A stretch of DNA of 64,000 nucleotides from Alsobacter ponti. GTDB lineage: Bacteria > Pseudomonadota > Alphaproteobacteria > Rhizobiales > Beijerinckiaceae. Both the position numbers and the translations under genes were made by a program. The notes beneath the pieces are model-generated. The model saw only the letters and a list, made by a program, of their open reading frames with translations. It was not told the origin of the DNA and did no database searches. This document shows positions 1-8,884 of this stretch, piece by piece; positions within the stretch are counted from its first letter, which is position 1; each line of letters opens with the position of its first letter. The stretch is from NCBI RefSeq assembly GCF_024294805.1, contig NZ_JANCLU010000010.1, positions 1 to 64,000 on the forward strand. The letters run 5' to 3'.

Positions 1-325
1 TCCCGATCTCGACCGTGGAGGCGGGCGCGGCGAGCTTCGCCGGCGCGGCGACCTTGGCGGCGGCCGCCTTGGCGGGGGCGGCCTTGCGGGCCGGCTTCGG
101 CGACGCCTTCACGGCCGGCTTGGCCGCGACCGGGCGGGCGGCGACGCCCACCGGCTTGGCGGCCGGAGCGGGGTTCGCGTCCACGGCAACGGCCGGCGCG
201 ACGACGGCCGGCTTGGCGGGGGCCTTGGCGGCCTCGCTCTTGGCGACGGCGGCTTTCACGGCGGCGGAGTGGACGGGAGCCTTGGCGGGGCCGGCGGCAG
301 CGCCCGGCTTGGTGGAATTGGGCAT
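1..325 (-). CDS. Lys/Ala/Pro-rich protein next to phasin, partial (3' end beyond window)
   Basis: The minus-strand frame opens with ATG at 325 and stays open to the window edge, giving at least 108 residues. GAGG lies about 8 bases before the ATG, which supports the start. The visible part is almost only Ala, Lys, Pro and Val, with many AAKPA/APAK-like steps and no hydrophobic segment. Such tracts occur in the arms of some phasins and in histone-H1-like DNA-binding proteins. It sits downstream of, and in the same direction as, the phasin at 504-968, so a second phasin-type granule protein is the leading guess. The recognisable domain, if any, lies outside the window, so the function is inference only. 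Confidence 0.6.
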   Translation of the reverse strand, partial: MPNSTKPGAAAGPAKAPVHSAAVKAAVAKSEAAKAPAKPAVVAPAVAVDANPAPAAKPVGVAARPVAAKPAVKASPKPARKAAPAKAAAAKVAAPAKLAAPASTVEIG

Positions 326-503
326 GCGGGACCTCATTTTCTCGGAGCTGGCGGAGCGGCGTCACGGCCGGCGTGGACCCCGCGCCGCCTGAGGGCGGCC
401 GGGGCCGGAAAACGGTCCGGGCGCAGCTCGCGCCGCGCCTGGCCTGGGCGGCCGGCGCGATGCCGGCCCGAGCGGAGGACGGCCCGAAGGGGCCGGCCCT
501 GCC

Positions 504-968
504 TTACTTGCGCTTGGTGGCCTCGGTGGCGGCCTTCTGCACCTCGACGGCGGCCTTCTGCACTTCGGCCGTGGCCTTCTGCATGGTGGCCTGGGCGTCG
601 CTGGCGGCCTTCTGGACCGAGCTCTGCACCACGGTGCCGAATTCCTTCATCTGCTCCTGCAGCGCGGCCATCTGGCTCTTCATGAACTCCGACTGGAGCT
701 GCACGATCTCCTGGATGTCCTTGGCGCGCACCAGCTTCTGGGCGTGCTCGAACGCGGCCGTGACGTTGTTCTCGGCGTAGGACACGTACTTGGAGGCGAT
801 GTCCTTGGTGTTCGCCTGCACGGAGGTCGTCTGGGTCTCCACCGCCTGGACGGCCTTGCTGGCGGCGCCGACGAAGCCGTCGAAAGCCTTTTTGGCCTGC
901 TCGACGCTCTTCTCGGCGAACTCGCGCATTTCGACCGGGATCTCGTAGGACACGGGGCTCTTGGCCAT
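504..968 (-). CDS. phaP: Phasin family protein (PHB granule-associated)
   Basis: This 154-residue protein has the size and make-up of alphaproteobacterial phasins: no cysteine, no signal peptide, mostly amphipathic helix, with a C-terminal run of repeated VQKAA/MQKA heptad-like units ending in KRK. The N-terminal part (EMREFAEKSVEQAKKAFDGF) is typical of the Phasin_2 family. Phasins coat polyhydroxybutyrate granules in the cytoplasm and control their size and number. The gene is divergent from the PdhS-like kinase and is followed in the same direction by the Lys/Ala/Pro-rich partial gene. A promoter with two putative PhaR operators lies upstream at 1044-1083. Family assignment is confident; the symbol is by family. 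Confidence 0.88.
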   Translation of the reverse strand: MAKSPVSYEIPVEMREFAEKSVEQAKKAFDGFVGAASKAVQAVETQTTSVQANTKDIASKYVSYAENNVTAAFEHAQKLVRAKDIQEIVQLQSEFMKSQMAALQEQMKEFGTVVQSSVQKAASDAQATMQKATAEVQKAAVEVQKAATEATKRK

Positions 969-1043
969 GATGGGTCATCCTTGCTCAGAGCCGCTGGCGT
1001 GCGACGCACCCGACCGCGGCTCGGGATCGCGGTGCGTCCTGTA

Positions 1044-1076
1044 TTGTGCGGTGCAACATAATGGTGCGATGCACAA
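1044..1076. promoter_or_regulatory. Two tandem PhaR-like operator sites
   Basis: Two 15-base imperfect dyads, 1044-1058 (TTGTGCGGTGCAACA) and 1062-1076 (TGGTGCGATGCACAA), have centres 18 bases apart, so they lie on similar faces of the helix. Both match the pattern of the perfect palindrome at 5356-5374 (TGTTGCA-A-TGCAACA), especially the right arm TGCAACA. PhaR/PhaF-type repressors of phasin genes are known to bind TGC..GCA-type dyads. The assignment to PhaR is inference from location and motif. Confidence 0.55.
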
Positions 1077-1083
1077 AGGTCAA
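1055..1083 (-). promoter_or_regulatory. Putative sigma-70 promoter of the phasin gene
   Basis: Read on the minus strand there is TTGACC (1083-1078), a 17-base spacer and TATGTT (1060-1055), a good housekeeping-type promoter about 90 bases before the phasin start. One TGC-rich dyad fills the spacer and a second covers the -10 box and start region. This is the geometry expected for repression. Seen in sequence; activity is inferred. Confidence 0.6.
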
Positions 1084-1174
1084 GTCGGGGCCTTCGGGCC
1101 CGTTAACATTAACATCAACAGCGCTTGTGGGTATCCGCGCCTTCCGTGGACGGTGGGCGTTGGGGGCCATATCA

Positions 1175-1189
1175 TTAAGACTCTGTTAG
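1175..1189 (+). promoter_or_regulatory. CtrA-like box upstream of the PdhS-like kinase
   Basis: TTAA-N7-TTAG, one base from the CtrA consensus TTAA-N7-TTAA, about 42 bases before the chosen GTG start of the kinase. TTAA is rare in DNA of this base composition. Confidence 0.4.
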
Positions 1190-1230
1190 GCATCCGCGGT
1201 CTGTCTGCGGAAGCGGAGGGCCTTCAAAGC

Positions 1231-4098
1231 GTGTCGAGCGGGCGTGACGAGGAAGCGGCGAAAGCCGGCGGGGCCAACGCCCTGCTGGGCGACGAACTGC
1301 GTCAGCTCGCCGAGGCCGATGCTGCCGTGCTGGTGTTCGCCGCGACGGGCGACCGCGTGCTGTGGGCCACCCCGGCCGGGGCGGCGCTGCTCGGCGTCGC
1401 GGCTCCCGCCGCGCTGGACGGCATGGTGTTCGACGCCGCGCGGCTTCCTGTCGCACGGCTGGCGGAACTGGCCGGCGGGCTCGCGCCCACGGTCGGCGCG
1501 CGGCTGGAGCGCCTGCGCGTCGTCGTGGGCCGCCGCGTCGAGATGCTGACGCTGGCGTGCCGCCGCGCCGAGCTGTCGTCCGGCCTCTCCGTGCTCGTCG
1601 CCATCGCGCCGGGCCGGCGCTCGGGCGCGGCCCGGGCGGCGCCGGTGCCGCTGCCGCAGGATTTCCTCGCCGCCCCGACGCCGTCTCCGGCCCCCGCCGC
1701 CGTGGACGCGGAGAGCGGACCCGTCACCATCGATCGTCTGCGCGCCCGTGTCGGCGGGCGGCAGATCATCCGGTTCGTGTGGCGCAGCGATGTCGACGGC
1801 CGGTTCGCGGAGCCCGCGCCGGAGCTCGCGCAACTGGTTGGCGCGGGGGCGCTGGCCGCCGGGGACGACCTCGCGGCGCTCGCCGCGCGCGGCGTCGAGG
1901 ACGTCGAGGACCGCTTCGCGCAGGCGCTCTCCGCCCGCACCACCTTCACCGGCGTCGACCTCGTCTGGCCCGTGGAGGGCGCGGAGGGCGGGATCGTCGT
2001 CTCCATGTCCGGCGTGCCGACGATCGACCGCGAGCGCCGGTTCCAGGGCTATCGGGGCTTCGGATTGTGCCGGCTGGACACGCTCGCGCCGACCGCGACC
2101 CCAGCGGCGACGGCCCCGCCGGCCGAGGCTGCCGCTCCGCCGCCCGCCGCCGAGCCCGAGGCGCCGTCGCCCAAAGTCGTGCCGTTCGAGCCCGCGCGGC
2201 CGCCGCGCCCGGCGGAGGAGCCCCGCGCGCCGACCAAGGTCGTGCCGCTGCGCACCGAGCATGCTCCGCCCGTCTCGCCGGCCGGGCTCAGCCGCAGTGA
2301 GCGGCAGGCCTTTCGCGAGATCGCCCGCGCCCTCGGCGCACGGGTCGAGGGCGACGAGGAGGAGCGGCCGGAGCCTCCGCGCCCCGCCGCCGTCGCGCCG
2401 CCGCTCTCTGCTCCGGAGCCAGCGCCCGAGGCCGAGCCGGATGTCGCGGCCCCGGCCGGCGAAGCGGAATCGATCCAGGCGGCCGCCGAACCCGATCTCG
2501 AGGGCGACTTCGCCGCCCCCGGCGTCGAGCCGGCGGACCTCGAGGCCGAGCCCGCGCCGAGCGAGCCCGCGCTCGCGCCGGCCGAGCTCCCGCCCACGCC
2601 CGCTGTGTCCGACCTCGCCCGCCACGCCGAACTGATCTTTGATCGGCTGGTCGTCGGCGTGCTCGTCAGCCGCGGCGACGTGCCCATCGTCATGAACCGC
2701 CCGCTGCTGGACCTGCTCGGCTACGACTCCGTCGACGCGTTCCACCGCGAGGGCGGCATGCTGCGCCTGTTCCGGGGCCGCAGCGTCGAGGAGCTGCCCG
2801 CGCCCTCCGATTCGCACCCGGTCGCGCTGACGCGGCGCGACGGCGAGATCGTCGCGGTGGACGCGCGCATGCAGACGATCCAGTGGGACGGCCTGCCGGC
2901 GACGCTGATCTCCTTCCGCCGCGCCACCGACGTCGATGTCGGGCCGCGCCTGAAGCAGGCCGAGCTGGAGCTGCGGCGGCGCGAGGTCGAGTCTCGCGAA
3001 CTGCGCGAAATCCTCGACACCGCCACCGACGGCGTCGTGGTGATGGACGAGGCCGGGCGCATCCTCACCATTAACCGCTCGGGCGAGGCGCTGTTCGGCT
3101 ACGACCAGCACGATATCGCCGGAGAGACCTTCATCTCGCTCTTCGCTCCTGACAGCCACGCCACCGCGCTCGACTATCTCGAAGGCCTCAAGAGCAACGG
3201 CGTCGCCAGCGTGCTCAACGACGGCCGCGAGGTCGTCGGTCGCGTGCGCCAGGGCGGGCGCATCCCGCTGTTCATGACGCTGGGCGCGATCAGCGACGGC
3301 GCCGAGCGCAAGTACTGCGCCGTGCTGCGCGACATCACGCCATGGAAGAAGGCCGAGGGCGAACTCACCGAGGCCAAGCGCGCCGCCGAGGAAGCGAGCG
3401 CGCAGAAGAGCGATTTCCTGGCCAAGATCAGCCACGAGATCCGCACGCCGCTATCCGCCATCATCGGCTTCGCGGAGGTGATGATCGAGGAGCGTTTCGG
3501 CCCGGTCGGCAACGAGCGCTACCTGGAATATCTGCGCGACATCCACGCCTCCGGCGGGCACGTCATCAGCCTCATCAACGACCTGCTCGACCTGTCGAAG
3601 ATCGAGGCCGGGCGCTTCGACCTGAACTTCGTCAGCGTCGACGCCAACGAGATCGTCGCGCGCTCCGTGGCCCTCATCCAGCCGCAGGCGTCCGGCGCCC
3701 GCGTCGTGGTCCGCACGGCGCTCGCCTCCCGGCTGCCGCGCGTCGTGGCCGACGAGCGTTCGCTGCGGCAGATCGTCCTCAACATCCTCTCCAACGCGGT
3801 GAAGTTCACTGATGCCGGCGGGCAGGTGATCGTCTCCACCGCGCTCACCGACCGGGGCGAGGTGGCGATCCGCGTCCGCGACACTGGCATCGGCATGACC
3901 GAGAAGGAGATCGAAGTGGCGCTGGAGCCGTTCCGCCAGCTCGCCACCGCGCGCCGCGCCGGCGGCACCGGCCTCGGCCTGCCCCTCACCAAGGCGCTGG
4001 TGGAGGCCAACCGCGCCGCGCTCTCCATCCGCAGCGCGCGCGACGCCGGCACGCTGGTCGAGGTGACCTTCCCCACCAATCGGGTTCTGGCGGAATAG
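1231..4098 (+). CDS. pdhS: PdhS/PleC-type PAS sensor histidine kinase (cell-cycle control)
   Basis: From the GTG at 1231 the protein has 955 residues. It starts with a poorly conserved region, then an Ala/Pro-rich linker (about 283-457), a PAS-like segment (465-565), a clear PAS domain (590-710), a HisKA domain with the phospho-acceptor His735 in SHEIRTPLS, and a HATPase domain with N, G1 (DTGIGM) and G2 (GGTGLGLPL) boxes. The kinase core, with [15 protein letters not shown] and [20 protein letters not shown], closely resembles PdhS of Brucella and relatives, which acts on DivK in the CtrA pathway and localises to a cell pole. No transmembrane segment is seen, as in PdhS. The frame is open from 961, but that would run through the phasin promoter; GGAGGG lies 10 bases before the GTG, and a CtrA-like box sits just upstream. 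The start is the least certain part. Confidence 0.8.
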   Translation: MSSGRDEEAAKAGGANALLGDELRQLAEADAAVLVFAATGDRVLWATPAGAALLGVAAPAALDGMVFDAARLPVARLAELAGGLAPTVGARLERLRVVVGRRVEMLTLACRRAELSSGLSVLVAIAPGRRSGAARAAPVPLPQDFLAAPTPSPAPAAVDAESGPVTIDRLRARVGGRQIIRFVWRSDVDGRFAEPAPELAQLVGAGALAAGDDLAALAARGVEDVEDRFAQALSARTTFTGVDLVWPVEGAEGGIVVSMSGVPTIDRERRFQGYRGFGLCRLDTLAPTATPAATAPPAEAAAPPPAAEPEAPSPKVVPFEPARPPRPAEEPRAPTKVVPLRTEHAPPVSPAGLSRSERQAFREIARALGARVEGDEEERPEPPRPAAVAPPLSAPEPAPEAEPDVAAPAGEAESIQAAAEPDLEGDFAAPGVEPADLEAEPAPSEPALAPAELPPTPAVSDLARHAELIFDRLVVGVLVSRGDVPIVMNRPLLDLLGYDSVDAFHREGGMLRLFRGRSVEELPAPSDSHPVALTRRDGEIVAVDARMQTIQWDGLPATLISFRRATDVDVGPRLKQAELELRRREVESRELREILDTATDGVVVMDEAGRILTINRSGEALFGYDQHDIAGETFISLFAPDSHATALDYLEGLKSNGVASVLNDGREVVGRVRQGGRIPLFMTLGAISDGAERKYCAVLRDITPWKKAEGELTEAKRAAEEASAQKSDFLAKISHEIRTPLSAIIGFAEVMIEERFGPVGNERYLEYLRDIHASGGHVISLINDLLDLSKIEAGRFDLNFVSVDANEIVARSVALIQPQASGARVVVRTALASRLPRVVADERSLRQIVLNILSNAVKFTDAGGQVIVSTALTDRGEVAIRVRDTGIGMTEKEIEVALEPFRQLATARRAGGTGLGLPLTKALVEANRAALSIRSARDAGTLVEVTFPTNRVLAE

Positions 4099-4163
4099 GC
4101 CGACCGCCGGTCGGTTGCGGGAGGCGGCGGGCCCGCTTACCGTGCCCGCCACGGAGGTCCGCG

Positions 4164-5321
4164 ATGCTGTTCGAGTTCAGCGACGAGGAGTTGGCGATCC
4201 GCGCCGCCGCGGAGCGCATCGCCGCTGAGCGGCTCGCCCCGCTGGCCGCGCGGCTCGACCGGGGCGAGGGGCGGGCCGAGTTCCTCGCCAATCTGCGGCT
4301 GCTCGCCGAGAACGGCTTCATGGCTCTCAACGTCTCGCCCGAGCACGGCGGCACCGGGGCCGGCAGCGTCGCGTTCGCGCTCGCCGTCGAGGCCCTGGCC
4401 TATGCCTGCGCCTCCACGGCGGTCACCGTGTCGGTGACCAACATGGTGGGCGAGGTCATCCAGGCCGTCGGCTCGCCGGAGCAGCGCGCGGCCTACCTTC
4501 CGCGCCTCGCCGGTGGCGACTACGCGGCGGGCGCTTTCTGCCTGACCGAGGCGCAGGCCGGCTCCGACCCGGCCGGCATGACGACGCGGGCGCGCCGCGA
4601 CGGCGACCATTACGTCATCGATGGCGCCAAGCTCTACATCACCTCCGCCGAATACGCCGGCGTGTTCGTCGTGTGGGCAGTCACGGATCCGACGCGACCG
4701 AAGGGGAAGGGCGTCTCGTGCTTCCTCGTGGAGGCCGGCACGCCCGGCATCGTCATCGGCAAGGCCGAGGAGAAGATGGGCCAGCACGGCTCGGCGACCA
4801 ATGCGGTGCACTTCGAGAATTGCCGCGTGCCCGCGTCCGCGCTGATGGGACGCGAGAACGACGGCTTCCGGGTCGCGGTGGGCGAGCTTGCGGGCGGGCG
4901 CATCGGGGTTGCGGCGCTGTCGCTCGGCATCGCCCGCGCGGCGACGGACGCGGCGCTGGCCCATGTGGTGGAGCGCCGGCAGTTCGGCCAGCGGCTCGCC
5001 GACTTCCAGGGCCTGCAATGGATGCTGGCCGACCGCGCCACGGAGATCGAGGCGGCGCGCCTGCTGGTCCTCGCCGCGGCGGCGCGCAAGGACCGGGGCG
5101 AGCCGTTCGGGAAGGAAGCCTCGATGGCCAAGCTATTCGCCTCGGAAACGGCGCATCGCTGCACCGACACGGCGATCCAGCTGCACGGCGGCGCCGGCTA
5201 TTGCCGGGACGTCCCGGTCGAGCGGCTGGCGCGCGACGCGCGGATCACCCGAATCTACGAGGGCACGTCGGAGATCCAGCGCCTCATCATCGCCCGCGAA
5301 CTGCTGCGCAATGCGGGCTGA
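4164..5321 (+). CDS. Acyl-CoA dehydrogenase
   Basis: 385 residues, the normal length for the soluble FAD-dependent family. GGAGG lies 6 bases before the ATG. Visible signatures are [15 protein letters not shown] (N-terminal/middle domain, FAD and substrate contacts), a second family signature near [21 protein letters not shown], and the catalytic base Glu366 in YEGTSEIQR. It oxidises an acyl-CoA to the trans-2-enoyl-CoA and passes electrons to ETF. The glutamate position (YEGT near the C-terminus) is that of short/medium/branched short-chain enzymes; substrate cannot be assigned. It lies between the PdhS-like kinase and the acyl-CoA synthetase/acetyltransferase, with which it may share a metabolic role. 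Confidence 0.9.
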   Translation: MLFEFSDEELAIRAAAERIAAERLAPLAARLDRGEGRAEFLANLRLLAENGFMALNVSPEHGGTGAGSVAFALAVEALAYACASTAVTVSVTNMVGEVIQAVGSPEQRAAYLPRLAGGDYAAGAFCLTEAQAGSDPAGMTTRARRDGDHYVIDGAKLYITSAEYAGVFVVWAVTDPTRPKGKGVSCFLVEAGTPGIVIGKAEEKMGQHGSATNAVHFENCRVPASALMGRENDGFRVAVGELAGGRIGVAALSLGIARAATDAALAHVVERRQFGQRLADFQGLQWMLADRATEIEAARLLVLAAAARKDRGEPFGKEASMAKLFASETAHRCTDTAIQLHGGAGYCRDVPVERLARDARITRIYEGTSEIQRLIIARELLRNAG

Positions 5322-5331
5322 GCCGCCGGGG

Positions 5332-5374
5332 CTGACATAGCGCAAGGCCACGGTTCATGTTGCAATGCAACATG
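5332..5374 (+). promoter_or_regulatory. Promoter region with a perfect 9+1+9 palindrome (putative PhaR site)
   Basis: The palindrome CATGTTGCA-A-TGCAACATG (5356-5374) is perfect over 9 bases per arm. It overlaps the -10 box of a possible promoter, CTGACA (5332-5337), 17-base spacer, TCATGT (5355-5360), about 60 bases before the next gene. It is the best-formed copy of the TGC..TGCA dyad seen twice in the phasin promoter. Palindrome is seen directly; regulator is inferred. Confidence 0.55.
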
Positions 5375-5434
5375 GCCCGGCCGGCCGATTCGTCGGGCGG
5401 CCGTTTTGACCCGTGAAATTGCCGGAGCCTGAGA

Positions 5435-8155
5435 ATGAGCACCTATCGTCTGGAGAACCTGTTCGCCCCGCGCTCCGTCGCGCTGGTCGGCGCAAGCGCG
5501 CAGCAAGGTTCGCTCGGTCATGCGGTGCTCGCCAATCTGCGCGCCGCCGGCTTCGGCGGCGAACTGCACCTCGTCAATCCCGGCCACGCGGAGATCGACG
5601 GCCTGCCCTGCGTCCCGTCGCTGACGGCCATCGGCAAGCCCGTCGACGTGGTGGTGATCGCCACGCCGAAGGCGGTGGTTCCCGCCATCGTCGAGGAGGC
5701 CGGCGCGCTCGGCTGCTGCACGGCCATCATCATCACGGCCGGGTTCGATCGCGGCCCCGGCTCAGCCGAGGAGCAGATGACGCGCAGCGCGCGCAAGCAC
5801 GGGCTGCGCCTGGTGGGGCCGAACTGCCTCGGCGTCATCGCGCCGCGCGCCAACTTCGACGCCAGCTTCGCCGCCACGCCGGCGCGCCCGGGCGACCTCG
5901 CCCTGATCTCGCAGTCGGGCGCCATCGCCACGGCGCTGCTCGATTGGGCGCAGCAGCACAGCGTCGGCTTTTCCGGCGTGGTGTCGCTGGGCGACAAGAT
6001 TGACGTCGATTTCGGCGACTGCCTCGACTACTTCGCCCAGGACCGCGCCACCCGCGCCATCCTGCTTTACGTCGAGTCGATCAACGATCCGCGCAAGTTC
6101 ATGTCGGCGGCGCGGGCGGCGGCGCGCACCAAGCCGGTGGTGGTGGTGAAATCCGGCCGCCACAGCGCCGGCGCGCGGGCGGCCCAGTCGCACACCGGGG
6201 CGCTGGCGGGTGCGGACGCCGTCTACGACGCGGCGTTCCGGCGCGCCGGCCTGCTGCGCGTGTACGACCTCGACGAGCTCTTCGCGGCGGTCGAGACGCT
6301 GTCGCGCGTCGCGCCGTTCCCGGGAGACCGCGTGGCGGTGCTGACCAATGGCGGCGGCCTCGGCGTGCTGGCGGTGGACCGCCTCTCCGACCTCGGTGGG
6401 CGGCTGGCGCAGCTGTCGCCCGCCACCGTGGAGGCGCTGCGGGCGGTGCTGCCTGCCGCCGCGTCGCTGTCCAACCCCGTGGACGTGGTCGGCGACGCCG
6501 ACGCCGCGCGCTACGGCGCGGCGATGAACGCGCTGCTCCAGGACGACGGCATCGACGCCGTGCTGGTGATGAACTGCCCGACGGCGCTGGTCTCCAGCGT
6601 CGAGGGCGCGCAGGCCATCGCCGACGCGGTGAAGACCCATCGTGGCAAGTCGTTCCGGCCCAAGCCCGTTTTCGCGGTGTGGATGGGCGACACGGACAAG
6701 ACGGCGCCGATCTTCGAGGCGGCGCGCATTCCGAGCTTCGCCACCGAGGCCGACGCCGTGCGCGGCATCATGCACCTCGTCGCCTATCGCAAGGCCCAGG
6801 ACCTGCTGATGGAAATGCCGCCGAGCCTGCCGGCCGATTTCCAACCCGACGTGGAGACGGCGCGCGCCCGCGTGCGCGACACGATCGCCAAGGGCATGCG
6901 CTGGCTCGACCCCGTAAGCGTCACCGACGTGCTGGAGGCCTACGGCGTTCCGGTCGCCCCGGTGCGCGCCGCCGCGACCCCGGAGGAAGCGGGGCGGATC
7001 GCGGAAGGCTTCCTCGGCCAGGGCCAGGCGGTGGCGATCAAGATCCTGTCGCAGCAGATCACCCACAAGTCGGACGTCGGCGGCGTGGTGCTCAACCTGT
7101 CGAGCCGCGAGGCGGTGGTCTCCGCCGCCGCCACCATGATGGCCAAGGTGACGCAGCTTCGGCCGGACGCCGTCATCGACGGCGTCACCGTGCAGCCGAT
7201 GATCCACCGCCCGCGCGGCCGCGAGCTCATCGCCGGCCTCGCCGACGATCCTACTTTCGGCCCCGTCGTGGTGTTCGGGCGTGGCGGAACGGCCGTCGAG
7301 GTCATCAACGACAAGACGCTCGCCCTGCCCCCTCTGGACATGACGCTGGCACGCACCATGATGTCGCGGACGCGCGTCTACCGCCTGCTGGAAGGCTATC
7401 GCGACGTGCCGCCGGCCGATCTCGACGCCGTGGCGCTGACGCTGGTCAAGCTGGCCCAGCTCTCCGCCGATATTCCCGAGATCCGGGAGCTCGACCTCAA
7501 TCCGCTGATCTCCGACGAAACGGGCTGCATCGCGCTCGACGCCCGCATCGCGGTCGAGGCGGTGCCGCTGACCACCCGCCGCGAGGCGTGCAATCCGCGC
7601 TTCGCCATCAAGCCCTACCCGAAGGAGTGGGAGCGCGAGCTGACGCTGAAGGGCGGCTGGAAGGTCGACGTGCGGCCGGTGCGTCCCGAGGACGAGCCGC
7701 TCTACGTGGAGTTCTTCAAGCACGTCACGCCGAATGACCTGCGCCTGCGGTTCTTCGCCAAGGTGAAGGAGTTCAGCCACGCCTTCATCGCCCGGCTGAT
7801 CCAGATCGACTATTCGCGCGCCATCGCCTTCGCCGCGCTGGACAAGGAGACGGGCGAGCTGATGGGGGTGGTGCGCCTGCACGCCGACGCCAATCACGAG
7901 ACCGGCGAATACGCCATCCTGCTGCGCTCCGACCTCAAGGGTCGCGGCCTCGGCTGGGCGCTGATGCAGCTGATGATCGATTTCGCGCGCGCCGACGGCA
8001 TCAAGACCGTCGAGGGCCAGATCCTGCGCGAGAACACGACCATGCTGGCCATGTGCGAGGCGCTGGGCTTCGAGGCCCACACCGACCGCGATGACAACGA
8101 CATCAAGATCGTTCGGCTCGACCTCGGCGACAAGAACGCGGCCGCCGTGGCCTGA
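5435..8155 (+). CDS. Bifunctional NDP-forming acyl-CoA synthetase / GNAT protein acetyltransferase (Pat-like)
   Basis: This 906-residue protein has an N-terminal CoA-binding Rossmann domain (VALVGASAQQGSLGHAV), succinyl-CoA-ligase-like flavodoxin domains to about 450, an ATP-grasp domain (about 500-715, with KILSQQITHKSDVGGV), and a GNAT domain (about 743-900, acetyl-CoA loop LKGRGLGWAL). The layout is that of Salmonella Pat / E. coli PatZ, which acetylate lysines of acetyl-CoA synthetase and other enzymes. Unlike E. coli PatZ as I recall it, the motif SHTGALAG with His253 (the phosphohistidine of ADP-forming acyl-CoA synthetases) is kept, so the synthetase half may be active. It probably links acyl-CoA status to protein acetylation. 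A PhaR-like palindrome lies just upstream. Confidence 0.85.
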   Translation: MSTYRLENLFAPRSVALVGASAQQGSLGHAVLANLRAAGFGGELHLVNPGHAEIDGLPCVPSLTAIGKPVDVVVIATPKAVVPAIVEEAGALGCCTAIIITAGFDRGPGSAEEQMTRSARKHGLRLVGPNCLGVIAPRANFDASFAATPARPGDLALISQSGAIATALLDWAQQHSVGFSGVVSLGDKIDVDFGDCLDYFAQDRATRAILLYVESINDPRKFMSAARAAARTKPVVVVKSGRHSAGARAAQSHTGALAGADAVYDAAFRRAGLLRVYDLDELFAAVETLSRVAPFPGDRVAVLTNGGGLGVLAVDRLSDLGGRLAQLSPATVEALRAVLPAAASLSNPVDVVGDADAARYGAAMNALLQDDGIDAVLVMNCPTALVSSVEGAQAIADAVKTHRGKSFRPKPVFAVWMGDTDKTAPIFEAARIPSFATEADAVRGIMHLVAYRKAQDLLMEMPPSLPADFQPDVETARARVRDTIAKGMRWLDPVSVTDVLEAYGVPVAPVRAAATPEEAGRIAEGFLGQGQAVAIKILSQQITHKSDVGGVVLNLSSREAVVSAAATMMAKVTQLRPDAVIDGVTVQPMIHRPRGRELIAGLADDPTFGPVVVFGRGGTAVEVINDKTLALPPLDMTLARTMMSRTRVYRLLEGYRDVPPADLDAVALTLVKLAQLSADIPEIRELDLNPLISDETGCIALDARIAVEAVPLTTRREACNPRFAIKPYPKEWERELTLKGGWKVDVRPVRPEDEPLYVEFFKHVTPNDLRLRFFAKVKEFSHAFIARLIQIDYSRAIAFAALDKETGELMGVVRLHADANHETGEYAILLRSDLKGRGLGWALMQLMIDFARADGIKTVEGQILRENTTMLAMCEALGFEAHTDRDDNDIKIVRLDLGDKNAAAVA

Positions 8156-8172
8156 CGGGAAGCAAGCAGGAA

Positions 8173-8196
8173 GCGGACGGCGAGCCGGCCGTCCGC
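8173..8196. terminator. Hairpin between convergent genes
   Basis: A perfect 9-base stem (8173-8181 with 8188-8196, loop GAGCCG) lies in the 45-base gap between the acetyltransferase and lutC, which converge. There is no T-run, so it may act in both directions with Rho or as a transcript-end stabiliser. Confidence 0.5.
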
Positions 8197-8200
8197 GCGG

Positions 8201-8884
8201 TCAGTCGCGCACCACCACGATGTGGACGCTGCGCGGCCCGTGCGCGCCGAGCAGCAGCGTCTGCTCGATGTCGCCGGAGCGCGACGGTCCCGTCACCCAG
8301 TTCACGGTGCGTGGCATCTGGCCCTTGCCGTAGCGCTGGCGAATGCGGTCCCACAACTGCTCGTAAGCGCCCTCGATGTCCTTCGCCGACACCACCGCGA
8401 TGGCGTAGTCGGGCAGGAAGTTCAGCGTCGTCGGTGTGTCCGGCCCCGACACCAGCGCCAGCGTTCCCGTCTCCGCGACGCCGCCGAAGGCGTGATTGAC
8501 GGCGATCAGGTCGCCGCCGTCGCTACGGCCGCTGCTCGTCTCCAGCGCCGTCTGGCCCCACGGCATCGCCGCGATGCGCGGGTCGGGCGCGAGGCGTACG
8601 CGCGCAGGCAGGTTGTTGCGGCGCAGATAGTCCGCGACGCTTGCCGGCACGTCGGCGGCGGTGTCGACTTCGTCCACGGTGGCGAAGCTCGCCTCCGCCT
8701 GGGCGCGGAACAGCGCGACGCGCTCGGCCGGCGGCAGCTGGCCGCGCTCGGGCACCAGCCCCTTGGGCGAACGCTCGAGCCGGTCGCGCGCGCCGTCGAC
8801 GCGCGGCCGCTCCTGGCCGTTGACGCCGAGCGAGCGGCGGATGGTGCGAAGGATTTCCTCGCGCGCGCCGAGACCGTTGCTCAT
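8201..8884 (-). CDS. lutC: Lactate utilization protein C (LUD domain)
   Basis: 227 residues from ATG 8884, which overlaps the stop of lutB in the ATGA form, so the two are translationally coupled. A LUD (DUF162) domain fills most of the chain; the family motif ETGTLAL and the following LPDYAIAVV segment are visible. LutC is one of three proteins of the LutABC L-lactate oxidation complex, together converting L-lactate to pyruvate on the cytoplasmic side of the membrane. The frame is open further upstream into lutB, but that extension is antisense-quality sequence and is rejected. Confidence 0.88.
   Translation of the reverse strand: MSNGLGAREEILRTIRRSLGVNGQERPRVDGARDRLERSPKGLVPERGQLPPAERVALFRAQAEASFATVDEVDTAADVPASVADYLRRNNLPARVRLAPDPRIAAMPWGQTALETSSGRSDGGDLIAVNHAFGGVAETGTLALVSGPDTPTTLNFLPDYAIAVVSAKDIEGAYEQLWDRIRQRYGKGQMPRTVNWVTGPSRSGDIEQTLLLGAHGPRSVHIVVVRD

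Noticed and set aside
15-392. Plus-strand open frame at the left edge (Ala/Gly/Thr-rich)
   Set aside because: It is the complement of the Lys/Ala/Pro-rich minus-strand frame, which has a good ribosome-binding site and continues past the edge.
481-494. GGCCC-GAAG-GGGCC hairpin after the phasin as a strong terminator
   Set aside because: Only a 5-base stem and no T-run in either direction, so no more than a weak structure.
961-1230. Upstream ATGs (961, 1069) as kinase start
   Set aside because: They would place coding sequence across the phasin start, its promoter and two operator-like dyads. The GTG at 1231 has a ribosome-binding site and the CtrA-like box just before it.
1186-3435. Very long antisense open frame opposite the PdhS-like kinase
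   Set aside because: High-GC DNA opens long shadow frames. The plus strand carries recognisable PAS, HisKA and HATPase domains, while the antisense product is Arg/Gly/Ala-rich with no domain.
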